Below, in pieces: positions 6,349 to 14,884 of a DNA stretch of 42,021 bases. Below the pieces are notes generated by a model, which ran no database searches, had not been told where the DNA came from, and saw only the letters and a program-made list of their open reading frames with translations. Source of the stretch: Deltaproteobacteria bacterium (GTDB lineage: Bacteria > Desulfobacterota > Binatia > Bin18); assembly GCA_016874775.1 (NCBI GenBank), contig VGTJ01000026.1, positions 1 through 42,021 on the forward strand, in the 5' to 3' direction. Positions within the stretch are counted from its first letter, which is position 1. The number at the start of each line of letters is the position of its first letter. The position numbers and the translations under genes were made by a program.

Positions 6349-8082
6349 CTATCCATTGACTGGGGATGGATTCTCCTCTGGTTCATGTTGTGGCCAGTAG
6401 TCTTCGGCCCGGCCAGGTACACCATACTCGTATGGACCGCGATACACGGTTGGCATCTCAGCAAAATTGCCGTGCGGTGGCGGAGATGGGACTGCCCACT
6501 CTAGCGTATTTGCCCGCCAGGGGTTATCTCCGGCCTCGTCACCGTCGATCAGGCTCTTGATGAAGTTGTAGAAGAAGGGAATCTGAAAGAGGAGCATCAT
6601 CACGAGCGCAATAGTGGCAATGACGCGCAACTCCTGGAGACCTGGGGTCGCAAGCTGTGAAAAGTGCTCATAGCTATATATGCGACGATGATCCCCAGCC
6701 ACGCCAGTGATAAAGAGCGGAATGCAGATGACATTGAAGGAGATAATCGTTCCCCAGAAATGAATCTTGCCCAACGTCTCATTCATCATGCGACCGAACA
6801 TCTTGGGAAACCAATAATACACGCCTGCGAACGTCGCGATGATAGCAATGGGAAAGAAGGTGTAATGGAAATGCGCCAGCACGAAGTACGTGTCGTGCAG
6901 ATAGATGTCGGTACCGCTTGAGCCGAGAAAGATACCGGTCACCCCACCCAGCAAGAATTCAGCAACAAACGCCAAAGCCCAGAGCATCGGCGTCGTCAGC
7001 TCGATCGACCCTCCATACAGCGTGGCAATATAGGAAAAAATCATCTCAGAAATCGGCACCGAAATGAGCACGGTCATGATAGTAAATAAGTGCGCCATAC
7101 GCGGGTCGATGCCAGCGACAAACTGATGGTGAGCCCACACCACGAAACTCAAGACTCCAGTAGCGAAGGTAGTGTACAGGATAGTTTTGTAGGCGAACAG
7201 TTTCTTGCGGGCAAAAACGGTGATGATCTCAGCAACCACCCCCATCGCCGGCAGTAGTACCACGTACACTCCTGGATGACCGAAGAACCAAAACAAATGT
7301 TGCCACAGCAACGGATCGCCACCGGCTTGGGGATCATAGAAGCGGGTCCCGACGACTTGATCAAACGGTAGCATCACTGCACCAGCCACAAGCGGTCCCA
7401 CCGAAGCCATAAAGACAATGACGGCAACAATCGTCATCCAGATAAAGATCGGCAATCGATAGGCGGTCAGTCCCTCAGCCCGGGCGTTCATGACGGTGGT
7501 AATGAAATTGATCCCACCAAGAAGGAAAGCGACGAATTCCAGAGCGACCGCGATCAACCACAAGGGTGCCCCATACGGGGTGTGATTGTACGAAGCACTG
7601 GCAGAAAGTGGCGGATACGCGGTCCAGGCACCACCAAATCCTCCACCGGGAACAACGAGTGATATGAGGATAACCACGGTACTCAAAAAGAAGATCTGGT
7701 AGGACAGCCGGTTGAGACGAGGAAACACCATGTCATCGCAACCGATCATCAACGGGATCAGATAGTTACCAAATCCCGCAATCAGCACCGGCATCGCCAC
7801 CCAAAAGATCATGATGGTTCCGTGGTTCGTGACCAGCGCGTTGTACGCCAACGGCGACACCAGACCGTAGCCAAACACAGATTGGTCTGGAAACGCGAGT
7901 TGCATCCGAAACACATAGGCCATGAGCCCGCCGATCACCGCCATAAACATGCCGGTAAACATATACTGCAGGCCAATAATTTTATGATCGGTAGAAAAGA
8001 GGTACCTTCTGGCAAAGTCCCCCCACCCTACGTCAACATGGTCGCGTTCGATCGCAATATCTCTGGCGGCTGTTCCAGCCAT
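6349..8082 (-). CDS. coxA: Cytochrome c oxidase subunit I
   Basis: A 577-residue, 12-helix heme-copper oxidase catalytic subunit. Seen: the DHKIIGLQY start of helix I, NHGTIMIFW with the heme a ligand region, FWFFGHPGVYVVLLP with the CuB His and the Tyr that crosslinks to it, WAHHQFVAG (two CuB His), and LAHFHYTFF (heme a and a3 ligands). It reduces O2 to water while pumping protons across the cytoplasmic membrane. Oddity: the helix VI signature is HPGVY, so the Glu of A1-type enzymes (HPEVY) is absent, and the preceding residues are FG rather than the YS of A2-type enzymes. The rest matches A-type enzymes well. The gene lies between coxB and coxC. Confidence 0.96.
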   Translation of the reverse strand: MAGTAARDIAIERDHVDVGWGDFARRYLFSTDHKIIGLQYMFTGMFMAVIGGLMAYVFRMQLAFPDQSVFGYGLVSPLAYNALVTNHGTIMIFWVAMPVLIAGFGNYLIPLMIGCDDMVFPRLNRLSYQIFFLSTVVILISLVVPGGGFGGAWTAYPPLSASASYNHTPYGAPLWLIAVALEFVAFLLGGINFITTVMNARAEGLTAYRLPIFIWMTIVAVIVFMASVGPLVAGAVMLPFDQVVGTRFYDPQAGGDPLLWQHLFWFFGHPGVYVVLLPAMGVVAEIITVFARKKLFAYKTILYTTFATGVLSFVVWAHHQFVAGIDPRMAHLFTIMTVLISVPISEMIFSYIATLYGGSIELTTPMLWALAFVAEFLLGGVTGIFLGSSGTDIYLHDTYFVLAHFHYTFFPIAIIATFAGVYYWFPKMFGRMMNETLGKIHFWGTIISFNVICIPLFITGVAGDHRRIYSYEHFSQLATPGLQELRVIATIALVMMLLFQIPFFYNFIKSLIDGDEAGDNPWRANTLEWAVPSPPPHGNFAEMPTVYRGPYEYGVPGRAEDYWPQHEPEENPSPVNG

Positions 8083-8099
8083 TATGACCTCCTCATCAA

Positions 8100-8138
8100 A
8101 TCAGCTATCAGCAGTCAGCTATCAGCGGTCAGCCAGCA
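8100..8138. repeat. TCAGC-word iterated repeat
   Basis: The stretch holds repeated words on the pattern TCAGCTATCAGCAGTCAGC followed by variants, between coxB and coxA. Similar word-iterated sequence appears at 35650-35740 and 39360-39490. Confidence 0.6.
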
Positions 8139-8208
8139 GGGAAAGGCAAAAAACGTTACACTCGTGCCCCAGGACCTTTCTCTACGTTACGCAAGAGGCC
8201 CGTGTATG

Positions 8209-8280
8209 TGTCATACTGAGCGGAGCGAAGAATCTCTCTTGAAGAATCTTCCTGAGAGCCCTTTCGTTTCACTCGGGCTG
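8209..8280. repeat. Palindromic repeat, TGTCA-CTGA family, copy 3
   Basis: It begins TGTCATACTGAGCGGAGCGA and ends with a degenerate right arm CTTTCGTTTCACTCGGGCTG. It lies six bases from the 3' end of coxB, between coxB and coxA, and so is within the operon transcript. Confidence 0.7.
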
Positions 8281-8285
8281 AAAGC

Positions 8286-8951
8286 TTACCCCTGCTCACT
8301 CATCCACTTGTCGTACTCTTCTTTGGTCTCGATCTGGATACGTGCAGCCATCACGCCGTGTCCAAGACCACACATTTCAGCGCACTGAATATCGAACTGG
8401 CCGGTCTTGGTCGGTTTGAACCATCCAGTAATCACGCGTCCTGGCACTGCGTCTTGCTTCAAACGAAACACCGGCACCGAAAAGCTGTGAATGACATCTT
8501 TTGACAGCAATTCGAAGTGATAGACCGTATTCTCTTTGACATGCAGCTCATCGATACGAGTAATGTCATCGGCAGTATCCAATTGCCCATCTGGTCCCGC
8601 ATGGACAAACGTCCACGCCCATTGCTGACCAACGATGCGCACCCTCTCCTCCGCCGCTGGCAGTGCCTGCTTGACGTTGATCCACACTAGAATAGTTCCG
8701 GCAATGAGCCCCAGGTCACAGAGAATGACGAGATAGTGCGGGATAGACACCCATTGCTTTTCCGCTTTCACTTCACCGGCAACGTACAATGAACGCACAC
8801 CGTCTTGGCGTCGAAAACGGAAGATAAAGTAAAAGAGCACCCCTTGCGCGACGACGAACCAGAAACCAACAGTTATGAAGATTACGGTGAACAGCCAGTC
8901 GATGTCATGGGCGAAACTGGCAGCTTGCGGTAAAAGATACTCAAGCATCAT
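8286..8951 (-). CDS. coxB: Cytochrome c oxidase subunit II
   Basis: A 221-residue product with two membrane helices (WLFTVIFITVGFWFVVAQGV and LVILCDLGLIAGTILVWI) and a periplasmic cupredoxin domain. The CuA site is complete: the upstream His in SKDVIHSFSVP and CAEMCGLGHGVM, with two Cys, the bridging Glu, His and Met. There is no C-terminal heme c domain, so electrons must come from a separate cytochrome; the diheme cytochrome upstream and the monoheme one at 3796 are candidates. Subunit II accepts electrons into CuA and passes them to heme a in CoxA. A short lead without an obvious cleaved signal peptide is normal for this family. It is the first large gene of the operon. Confidence 0.95.
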   Translation of the reverse strand: MMLEYLLPQAASFAHDIDWLFTVIFITVGFWFVVAQGVLFYFIFRFRRQDGVRSLYVAGEVKAEKQWVSIPHYLVILCDLGLIAGTILVWINVKQALPAAEERVRIVGQQWAWTFVHAGPDGQLDTADDITRIDELHVKENTVYHFELLSKDVIHSFSVPVFRLKQDAVPGRVITGWFKPTKTGQFDIQCAEMCGLGHGVMAARIQIETKEEYDKWMSEQG

Positions 8952-8984
8952 TCCTCTCCGTTTGTGTGGCTCTTGCTCTGCAAA

Positions 8985-9092
8985 TCAGTGCGGCAGCACG
9001 AACAAAACACTGCCCAGGATAAACACCAGGCAACATGCGACAGTTAGATAAAAAGTCTTTTCGGCGAGACTCTCACTGGACATTTCTTTCAT
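8985..9092 (-). CDS. 35-residue single-helix membrane peptide heading the oxidase operon
   Basis: ATG 9092 follows GGGAGGTGAGG at good spacing and opens MKEMSSESLAEKTFYLTVAC, then CLVFILGSVLFVLPH. It is one membrane helix with two adjacent cysteines. Its place 33 bases before coxB and its ribosome site argue that it is translated. Single-helix peptides are known as accessory subunits in many heme-copper oxidases, so a structural role is plausible; I know of no specific match. Longer in-frame extensions upstream lack support. Confidence 0.6.
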   Translation of the reverse strand: MKEMSSESLAEKTFYLTVACCLVFILGSVLFVLPH

Positions 9093-9223
9093 GGCGATCC
9101 TCACCTCCCTCACCTTGCATCTGCGAAATCGTTGACCGTTAGCACTTGGCCAGAACGCCCGAGAATTTGGTGTACCACTGCTCACGTGTCTACATCGGAC
9201 CTCATGACATTTGCCCACGTTGG

Positions 9224-9288
9224 GTAGCGTGCGCTGTGCGCGCGATGCCCCCACGGATACGGATCCCTGTGCGCATGGCGCACGCTAC
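9224..9288. repeat. GTAGCGTGCGC-family inverted repeat upstream of oxidase operon
   Basis: Arms GTAGCGTGCGC (9224-9234) and GCGCACGCTAC (9278-9288) are perfect inverse complements with 43 bases between. The inner part holds further complementary pieces. It is the same family as the compact palindrome at 4263-4287, so the operon is bracketed by the two copies. Confidence 0.8.
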
Positions 9289-9369
9289 ACACTTTCGGAT
9301 GGCAACCTCATGTGTCCCAATCTCTTATGGTCTGAGTGAGCCGTGCACAGGTTGTGTCATTATGCATCT

Positions 9370-10062
9370 TTATTTCTTGGCTACCCCAAGGCTCGTCACG
9401 TATGCCGCCAAATCATTGAGCGCTACGTCATCCTGCAGCATCATCGTCATAGCTCGCATCTGCATCCCTGGAGCATCATCTTTGTGGGCCCCACGCTGTC
9501 CATCGCGGAACTTTTTGAGCTGCGATACGATGTACCAGTCACCTTGAAGGAGCAAACCTGGAGATCTCACCTCCGCATTCCCTGCTCCTCCCTCCCCATG
9601 ACACGCACTGCATGTCGTATAGAGGTTCTTCCCGCGCTCGTGATCGCCAGAGACAGTGGCCATTCGCGGTGTCGGTGCGAGAGAAGCAATATAGATCGAC
9701 ACTGCTTTCACATCTTCATCTTTGCGTAACGTCCGCGCCATCGGTCGCATCTGTAGCGCAGCAGCATCATCGGCATGATAGCCGCGCAGGCCGTTACGGA
9801 AGTTTTGCAACTGCGCTTCGAGATACCAGGCTTCAACTCCAGCGAGAGCTGGCGCATGGCGTTGCTGGTCCCCCTCTCCCTTCTCTCCGTGGCATGTTGT
9901 TGCACAGAGAATGTAGAGTTGTCTTCCACGTGCGATGTCGTCAGCGTAAACAGAGGTCCCCTTACTATTACTGAGGAACAGCACAATAAGGACGACGCCT
10001 GCAACAGTTATCCTGTCTGGCCAGCAAAAATGTTTCTGCTTGTATCGTCGTTGAGTACCCAC
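9370..10062 (-). CDS. Diheme cytochrome c (c4-like) with non-canonical first heme site
   Basis: I place the start at GTG 10062: AGGAGG lies six bases upstream, and the start yields a membrane/signal segment (ITVAGVVLIVLFLSNS) ending in VYADDIARG. A longer frame to 10149 would run over the promoter candidate. The 230-residue product has two similar halves, each with a heme site, a YLEAQLQNFRNG or YIVSQLKKFRDG helix, and MRPMA or MRAMT holding the axial Met. The second heme site is normal (CSACHGEGG). The first reads CATTCHGEKG, i.e. CX3CH, with the codon ACA doubled compared with a normal CXXCH. c4-type proteins move electrons to terminal oxidases; placement upstream of coxB fits this. Confidence 0.85.
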   Translation of the reverse strand: MGTQRRYKQKHFCWPDRITVAGVVLIVLFLSNSKGTSVYADDIARGRQLYILCATTCHGEKGEGDQQRHAPALAGVEAWYLEAQLQNFRNGLRGYHADDAAALQMRPMARTLRKDEDVKAVSIYIASLAPTPRMATVSGDHERGKNLYTTCSACHGEGGAGNAEVRSPGLLLQGDWYIVSQLKKFRDGQRGAHKDDAPGMQMRAMTMMLQDDVALNDLAAYVTSLGVAKK

Positions 10063-10121
10063 CCGACTCCTCCTGCTTGCGTGGTATCGCAATTTTCCGA
10101 GCGCGATACAGTAAAACAAAT

Positions 10122-10137
10122 AGCAGGATGTGTGCCG
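10122..10137 (-). promoter_or_regulatory. Sigma-54 promoter candidate for the diheme cytochrome c
   Basis: The minus strand reads CGGCACACATCCTGCT: GGCAC at -24 and CTGCT at -12 with exact GG-N10-GC spacing. Predicted transcription start near 10111, about 49 bases before the GTG start. Confidence 0.5.
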
Positions 10138-10396
10138 CACCATCGTCAAGAAGCCTGTGTATAAGGTCAGGCACTTAGCGTGGCGGTTGAGAAAGAACTC
10201 GCACCGGGAAGCCAGGAAGTGTCTCCAAAGGAAACAGGACCAAGCGTAATCAGCTCACAATGTGGCAAATGTGCAGTGATGCCGAACGATACACCCGAAA
10301 CAAGGCACACAAGGCAGTGGTGCGATCGGCAGCACCACACTGCCGAGAAAAACACGAGAAACAAAGGATTGCTCATTTATGCAAATGTCACAAAGG

Positions 10397-10412
10397 TGGC
10401 ATTCCCGTTGCA
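10397..10412 (+). promoter_or_regulatory. Sigma-54 promoter candidate for the receiver-like gene
   Basis: TGGCATTCCCGTTGCA: TGGCA and a perfect TTGCA with GG-N10-GC spacing, among the best matches in the window. The predicted start (about 10423) is only four bases before the ATG at 10427, so the message would be nearly leaderless; that tension lowers my confidence. Confidence 0.5.
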
Positions 10413-10426
10413 CGTGGGGTTCCGTT

Positions 10427-10843
10427 ATGCGTGCAGCGAAAGTCTTACGACGAAGAGTCCTGCTGGTATCGCAAGACAAACGTCTCAAGCGCCAAGTGCA
10501 AGACTGTTTAACGATGAGTGGGTTCCCGGCAACCCTCATCATGTCGTTTGACAACGAACATCCAGGCATCCCGGACGGCAAGAAAACGTTACCTCACGTT
10601 ATTGTGCTCGACGATAGCGTCACCGTACAACAAGGCCCGACGTTGCTGGACACGTTTCATCGTTACGCACCCCACGCGTTCGTGATATACATCGCGGGTC
10701 AACATACCCCCGAACTCGAACGGACCGTACGGCAACTCGGAGTCCTGTACTACACAGCCAAGCCCCCTGATGACCTGTCGCTGCAACAGGTGCTCACTGC
10801 AGCGCTACAACGCTCGACGCAGGGTGAGAAGTCCGCCGCGTGA
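10427..10843 (+). CDS. Receiver-like domain protein with altered acidic pocket
   Basis: A 139-residue product from ATG 10427. It looks like a stand-alone CheY-type receiver: first strand RRVLLVSQDKRLKRQVQDCL, third strand and phosphoacceptor position PHVIVLDDSV, a fourth strand AFVIYIAGQ, and YYTAKPPDD with the conserved Lys-Pro. The usual acidic pair at the end of strand one (e.g. LLVDDD) is reduced to SQD, so Mg-dependent phosphorylation may be weakened, or the domain may work unphosphorylated. No output domain or partner kinase is visible. It is divergent to the diheme cytochrome, convergent to the sigma-54 activator, and has its own sigma-54 promoter candidate. A start further upstream would cross that promoter. 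Confidence 0.65.
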   Translation: MRAAKVLRRRVLLVSQDKRLKRQVQDCLTMSGFPATLIMSFDNEHPGIPDGKKTLPHVIVLDDSVTVQQGPTLLDTFHRYAPHAFVIYIAGQHTPELERTVRQLGVLYYTAKPPDDLSLQQVLTAALQRSTQGEKSAA

Positions 10844-10853
10844 CAAGCATGCG

Positions 10854-12359
10854 TTACTCCGCATCTACAATTTGATATTTGGCAATTTTCGCATACAACT
10901 TCTTGCGTGAAATCCCTAACAGCTTCGCGGCTTGTAATTTATTCCCGGATGTTGCGTTTAACGCCCGGACGATCAAGTCGCGTTCAGCATCGATAAACAA
11001 CGGTGGAGGTGTATTCGGTGACACTTCCATTGGTCGTGGAGTCGGGGACATGCGCGAGAATGTAGACGGAAGATCGCTCAGCGAGATCTCTGGATCACGG
11101 GCAAACGTATAGGTGCTCTCAATCACATTCATCAATTCGCGGATGTTTCCCGGCCATGAATGCTGCATGAGAACAGCCAGAGCATGTGGCGACATCGTCC
11201 GTCGTGGTACGCCAAAGCGCTCGCTAAAGTAGGTCAGGAAATATTCCACCAGCAGGGCAATATCTTCTTGGCGTTCGCGCAGTGGTGGGAGCACGAGGGT
11301 ATTTACGTTCAGACGGTAGTAAAGATCTTCACGCAAGCGGCCTTGTCGTACGGCTTCGTGGGGATCGCGATTGGTCGAGGCGATGATCCGCACCTTGACC
11401 GGTACTTCACGAACCGACCCAACCGGGCGAATCGCACGCTCTTGTAATACGCGCAGTAGTTTCGCTTGGGTATCAGGAGCCATCTCGGTCACTTCATCAA
11501 GAAAGAGACAGCCTCCTTCTGCAGCACGGAATAGGCCTTGATACTCGGTTGTGGCCCCACTGAATGCACCACGCCGGTAGCCAAACAACTCACTTTCAAT
11601 TAACTCCCGAGGCAACGCCGAACAGTTGACTGGTACAAACGGAGCGGTTCCGCCACTCACTTCATGGATAGCTCGTGCGACCAACTCTTTCCCGGTGCCA
11701 CTCTCACCCACGACCAGTACCGTGCCGCGGGCCATCCCGGCGGCACTGATCCGTTGGAAGACATCTCGCATTGCTGGACAGTGTCCGACGATGCCGTGGA
11801 AATGCTGACGCGCCTGCACATCGGGCGCGAGTCGCGCCACTTCTTGTTCAAGCGCCTGGGTACGCGTATGGGTTCGCGCCTGGGTCGTGCCAAAGTAGGT
11901 CTCAGCCAAAACCATCATGCGGCAATGGCTGAGTTTATCGAAGGTCAGCAGCATGCTAATGCGTTCGCTGGGTCCGGTGCTCCAGGGAATCTCATCAAAC
12001 ACGACGCTACAACTTTCCTCAAACAGGTGCAGACACGAGATGACCTCACGAAACGGCACGCCGCGTTCGACCAACTGCTCACCGGTCGCACGCAAATCCA
12101 TGACGAAACGTTCCATATCTCCCTGCAGCAGATGGGTGACGGTTTGTTGCAGATCATGACCATACAAAGTGGAAAATTCTCGCTGCGACAGCGTGACCGC
12201 TTCGCCGAAATGCACGGTATAGAGCTGGTACCAACGAGTTAACACCTCGTCCTCACGCTCACGCAAAGCTTGTAAAATTTCACGTAAACGTTCGATCTCC
12301 TCGTCCCAGAGGAGATGGAAGTATTGCGGTCGTTGCATCGCAACAGGAATCGTGGTCAT
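10854..12359 (-). CDS. Sigma-54-dependent activator of the NtrC/NorR class
   Basis: A 501-residue product. Residues about 1-170 form an all-helical N-terminal domain (WYQLYTVHFGEAVTL, LHLFEESCSVVF) that resembles RsbRD-type sensor domains more than the GAF domain of NorR; I am not sure of the signal. A coiled region follows, then the AAA+ domain with Walker A GESGTGKE, the sigma-54 contact loop GAFSGA (Ser for the usual Thr), Walker B FLDEVTEM, and an R-finger region. The C-terminus is a Fis-type helix-turn-helix (KLQAAKLLGISRKKLYAKI). It acts as an oligomeric ATPase that opens sigma-54 promoters. Next to the NO reductase gene and with five sigma-54 candidates nearby, it probably controls them. 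Confidence 0.93.
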   Translation of the reverse strand: MTTIPVAMQRPQYFHLLWDEEIERLREILQALREREDEVLTRWYQLYTVHFGEAVTLSQREFSTLYGHDLQQTVTHLLQGDMERFVMDLRATGEQLVERGVPFREVISCLHLFEESCSVVFDEIPWSTGPSERISMLLTFDKLSHCRMMVLAETYFGTTQARTHTRTQALEQEVARLAPDVQARQHFHGIVGHCPAMRDVFQRISAAGMARGTVLVVGESGTGKELVARAIHEVSGGTAPFVPVNCSALPRELIESELFGYRRGAFSGATTEYQGLFRAAEGGCLFLDEVTEMAPDTQAKLLRVLQERAIRPVGSVREVPVKVRIIASTNRDPHEAVRQGRLREDLYYRLNVNTLVLPPLRERQEDIALLVEYFLTYFSERFGVPRRTMSPHALAVLMQHSWPGNIRELMNVIESTYTFARDPEISLSDLPSTFSRMSPTPRPMEVSPNTPPPLFIDAERDLIVRALNATSGNKLQAAKLLGISRKKLYAKIAKYQIVDAE

Positions 12360-12417
12360 AGTTTGTTAGTACCTGACCTCACGTAAGATGCCAAGGGAGA
12401 TGGGCTCTTCCTCTCCT

Positions 12418-14816
12418 CTACGATCCTTCTTCTGGTGGAGAAATATAGACAAACTGTCGACTCGGTTCAGGCTCGCTGGTTAACTGTCAGGTCTCATAAC
12501 ATCGCGCACTAAGAATTCGTCGAATTTCTTGGATTTTTGCACAAAAATGAGTACGCGATGTCATGAGACTCGACAGTTAACGACCACCCAAGTTTGAGAC
12601 CGAGAATAAACCACCCGAGCGCCAGCGTGCCAAGGGCAAAGATCGTATCGCCGATTACGCGTAACCATCGCAACGTGCTCATGGTGTCAGTTTGCAGAAA
12701 TTCCGCGGAACGTGCGTACCACAAACCATGTTCAACACTGGCCCAGGTTTGCAGTAACCCTATGGGCAAAAGACTCAACAATGCCATCAGTAACAACCCA
12801 CTGTTCATTGCCCAAAAGGCAAACGTCAGCGCACCCGTTTTCCACACACGTTGTTCCGTCAATCCGCGCAGACAAAACAGCATCAGCCCTATCCCAAGCA
12901 TGCCATAGACGCCAAACAGTGCGGTATGGCCATGCAGTGGTGTCGTGTTTAATCCTTGCATGTAATAGAGTGCAATCGGTGGGTTGATGAGAAAGCCAAA
13001 CAGCCCAGCGCCGACAAGATTCCAGAATCCCACTGCCACAAAGAAATAGATCGGCCATTTGTATGCCGCAGCCCACGGCTGGCGGCGACTCAAAGTCAGA
13101 TTGCCGTAGGCTTCATACCCGATAAGCACCAACGGCACGACTTCAAGTGCACTAAACGTTGCTCCGAGTGCGAGAATAGCCGTCAGAGTACCAGTGAAGT
13201 ATAGATGGTGAAAGGTGCCAATGATGCCACCGGTGAGATAAATTGTCGTGGAGAACAAGACTGCACGGGTCGCGGTCACCGTCGGCAACAACCCCAGACG
13301 ACTGAAGAGAAAGGCAATGACCACAGTCGCGAATACTTCGAAGAACCCTTCGACCCACAGGTGCACCACCCACCAGCGCCAATATTCGACCACTGCCAGG
13401 TTGGTGTGTCGTCCCCCACATAATGCCCGCCGCGTAAAAGAGTGGGATCGCTACCGAAGCGATAAAGAAGACTATCAGAAGATCTCGTTCTTGATCAGCC
13501 TTCTGTAATGCGCGGCGCATGGGCCGATCCATCAGTATCAGCCACACAATGAGTCCAACTAAGAGAAAAAGCTGCCAGAAGCGTCCCAAGTCAACGTACT
13601 CATAGCCCTGGTGGCCGAACCAGAAGTTAGTGGCAAGGTCGAGCCGCTGCTGCACGCCGAGCCATTGGCCAGTCAAAGATCCCACGACAATAATCAGCAG
13701 GCAAACAAACACGAAGTTTACTCCCAGTCGCTGATACGGTGGCTCATAGCCAGAGACCGCAGGCGCGACAAAAAACCCAGTTGCCAGCCATGCAGTCGCG
13801 ATCCAAAAGATGCCAAGCTGGACATGCCACGTCCGTGTCACCGCATAGGGCAACCACTGCGCCAGCGGAATGCCATAGAATCCACTGCCTTCGACACCAT
13901 AGTGTGCTGTTACCGCACCCAGCAGCACTTGGACAACAAGCAACGCAGCGACGACCCAGAAGTATTTTACCGTCGCTTGCATCGATGGTGTCGGGGTCAG
14001 CCCACGGAGAGGGTCGTCCTCAGGAACGGTATGAGCATTGTCATCTGCGGTGTGGTTCTTGACAGCGAAGTACCACGTCAGCGCACCAATGCCTGCGAGG
14101 AGCAACACAAAGCTGATGACTGACCAGACAATGATTGCCCCGGTTGGGACATTGTCGATCAGCGCTTCTGGCGGCCAGTTGTTCGTGTAGGAAATCGTCG
14201 CCCCAGGTCGATTGGTTGCACAAGCCCAGGCCGTCCAGAAAAAGAAGGCATTGAGCAAACGCTGACGTTCTGGGTCTTTAATCGCGTTCTCCGCCAATGC
14301 ATAGGCATCTCGCAACGCTGCCAGTTCCGGGGTATTGCCGAACAGCGCAGTGTAGTGTGTACCAACCGCACTAATTGCTTCAGCGCGGACAGGTGAGACC
14401 AGCAGATCTCCTGTTTCTGCCTGGTAGGTGTTGGTTCGGAGCTCACGTTTGAGCTTCACCCGCAGTGCGGCTTGCGTCTCTTCGTTGAGTTCAGCATACG
14501 ACACCTGGTGTTGCTCGCGCGCCCACTGGTTGAGAAGCCAGACTGCTTCTCGATGTAACCAATCAGCCGACCAGTCCGGAGCGACATACGCCCCATGCCC
14601 CCAGATACTGCCAACCTCCTGACCTCCGAGTGACTGCCAAACATTCTGCCCATTGCGAATATCATCGCCGGTAAACAATATCGTTCCCGACGGAGTAATC
14701 ACACGTTGCGGGACAGGTGGCGCTTGCCGATAAATCTCACGGCCGAAATAACCGAGCACTGCGAAAGCGGAAACGACAACAATGCCGAGCGTTCCCCACA
14801 ACTTCGTATGACGCAT
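12418..14816 (-). pseudogene. norZ: Quinol-dependent nitric oxide reductase, frameshifted and with element in 3' end
   Basis: One-subunit NO reductase (2 NO to N2O, quinol as donor, cytoplasmic membrane). The first 467 codons (14816 to about 13418) contain the family's N-terminal extension (GDDIRNGQNVWQSLGGQEVG, IWGHGAYVAPDW) and helices with HVQLGIFW. The rest, in another frame to 12509, has VVHLWVEGFFEVFAT, FHHLYFTG and HGHTALFGVYG, which hold metal ligands and the key Glu. The frames join at a run of five Cs (13413-13417); four would restore IMWGRHTNL. The present 3' end comes from an inserted element at 12484-12576; without it the frame runs on to a stop at 12418. ATG 14816 has AAGGAGAG and lies after a sigma-54 site. 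It is disrupted as read, unless the run is a sequencing error. Confidence 0.9.
12480..12580. mobile_element. 93-bp MITE-like element with TTAA flanks inside norZ
   Basis: TTAA stands at 12480-12483 and 12577-12580. Between them, 12484-12576 begins CTGTCAGGTCTCATAACATC and ends GATGTCATGAGACTCGACAG, so the ends are 23-base inverted repeats with a few mismatches. The centre is non-coding. Removing the element and one TTAA copy joins the norZ frame to a further open stretch (...GWSLTSEPEPSRQ...) ending in TAG at 12418-12420. That is the footprint of an insertion with a 4-bp target duplication. The mobilising transposase is unknown. Confidence 0.75.
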
Positions 14817-14845
14817 CCCTCTCTCCTTCCGTATTTTCCTGAAAG

Positions 14846-14861
14846 AGCGAGAAACATGCCA
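14846..14861 (-). promoter_or_regulatory. Sigma-54 promoter candidate for norZ
   Basis: The minus strand reads TGGCATGTTTCTCGCT: TGGCATG at -24, TCGCT at -12, exact GG-N10-GC spacing. Predicted transcription start near 14835, just before the AAGGAGAG ribosome site and ATG 14816. NO reductase genes under sigma-54 and NorR-type activators are well known, and such an activator is the next gene downstream. Confidence 0.65.
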
Positions 14862-14884
14862 CCACTTCATATCCAGTAGGGTAA

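Larger units (their letters stand above)
10063..10426. other. Intergenic region between divergent cytochrome c and receiver-like genes
   Basis: Holds two sigma-54 promoter candidates, one facing each way (10122-10137 minus, 10397-10412 plus), and no open frame I would defend. The spacing leaves over 200 bases between them for activator sites. Confidence 0.6.

Noticed and set aside
12509-13393. Treating the second part of norZ as an independent gene
   Set aside because: It has no start signal, begins in the middle of the conserved VEYWRWWVVHLW helix, and joins the first part by a single base.
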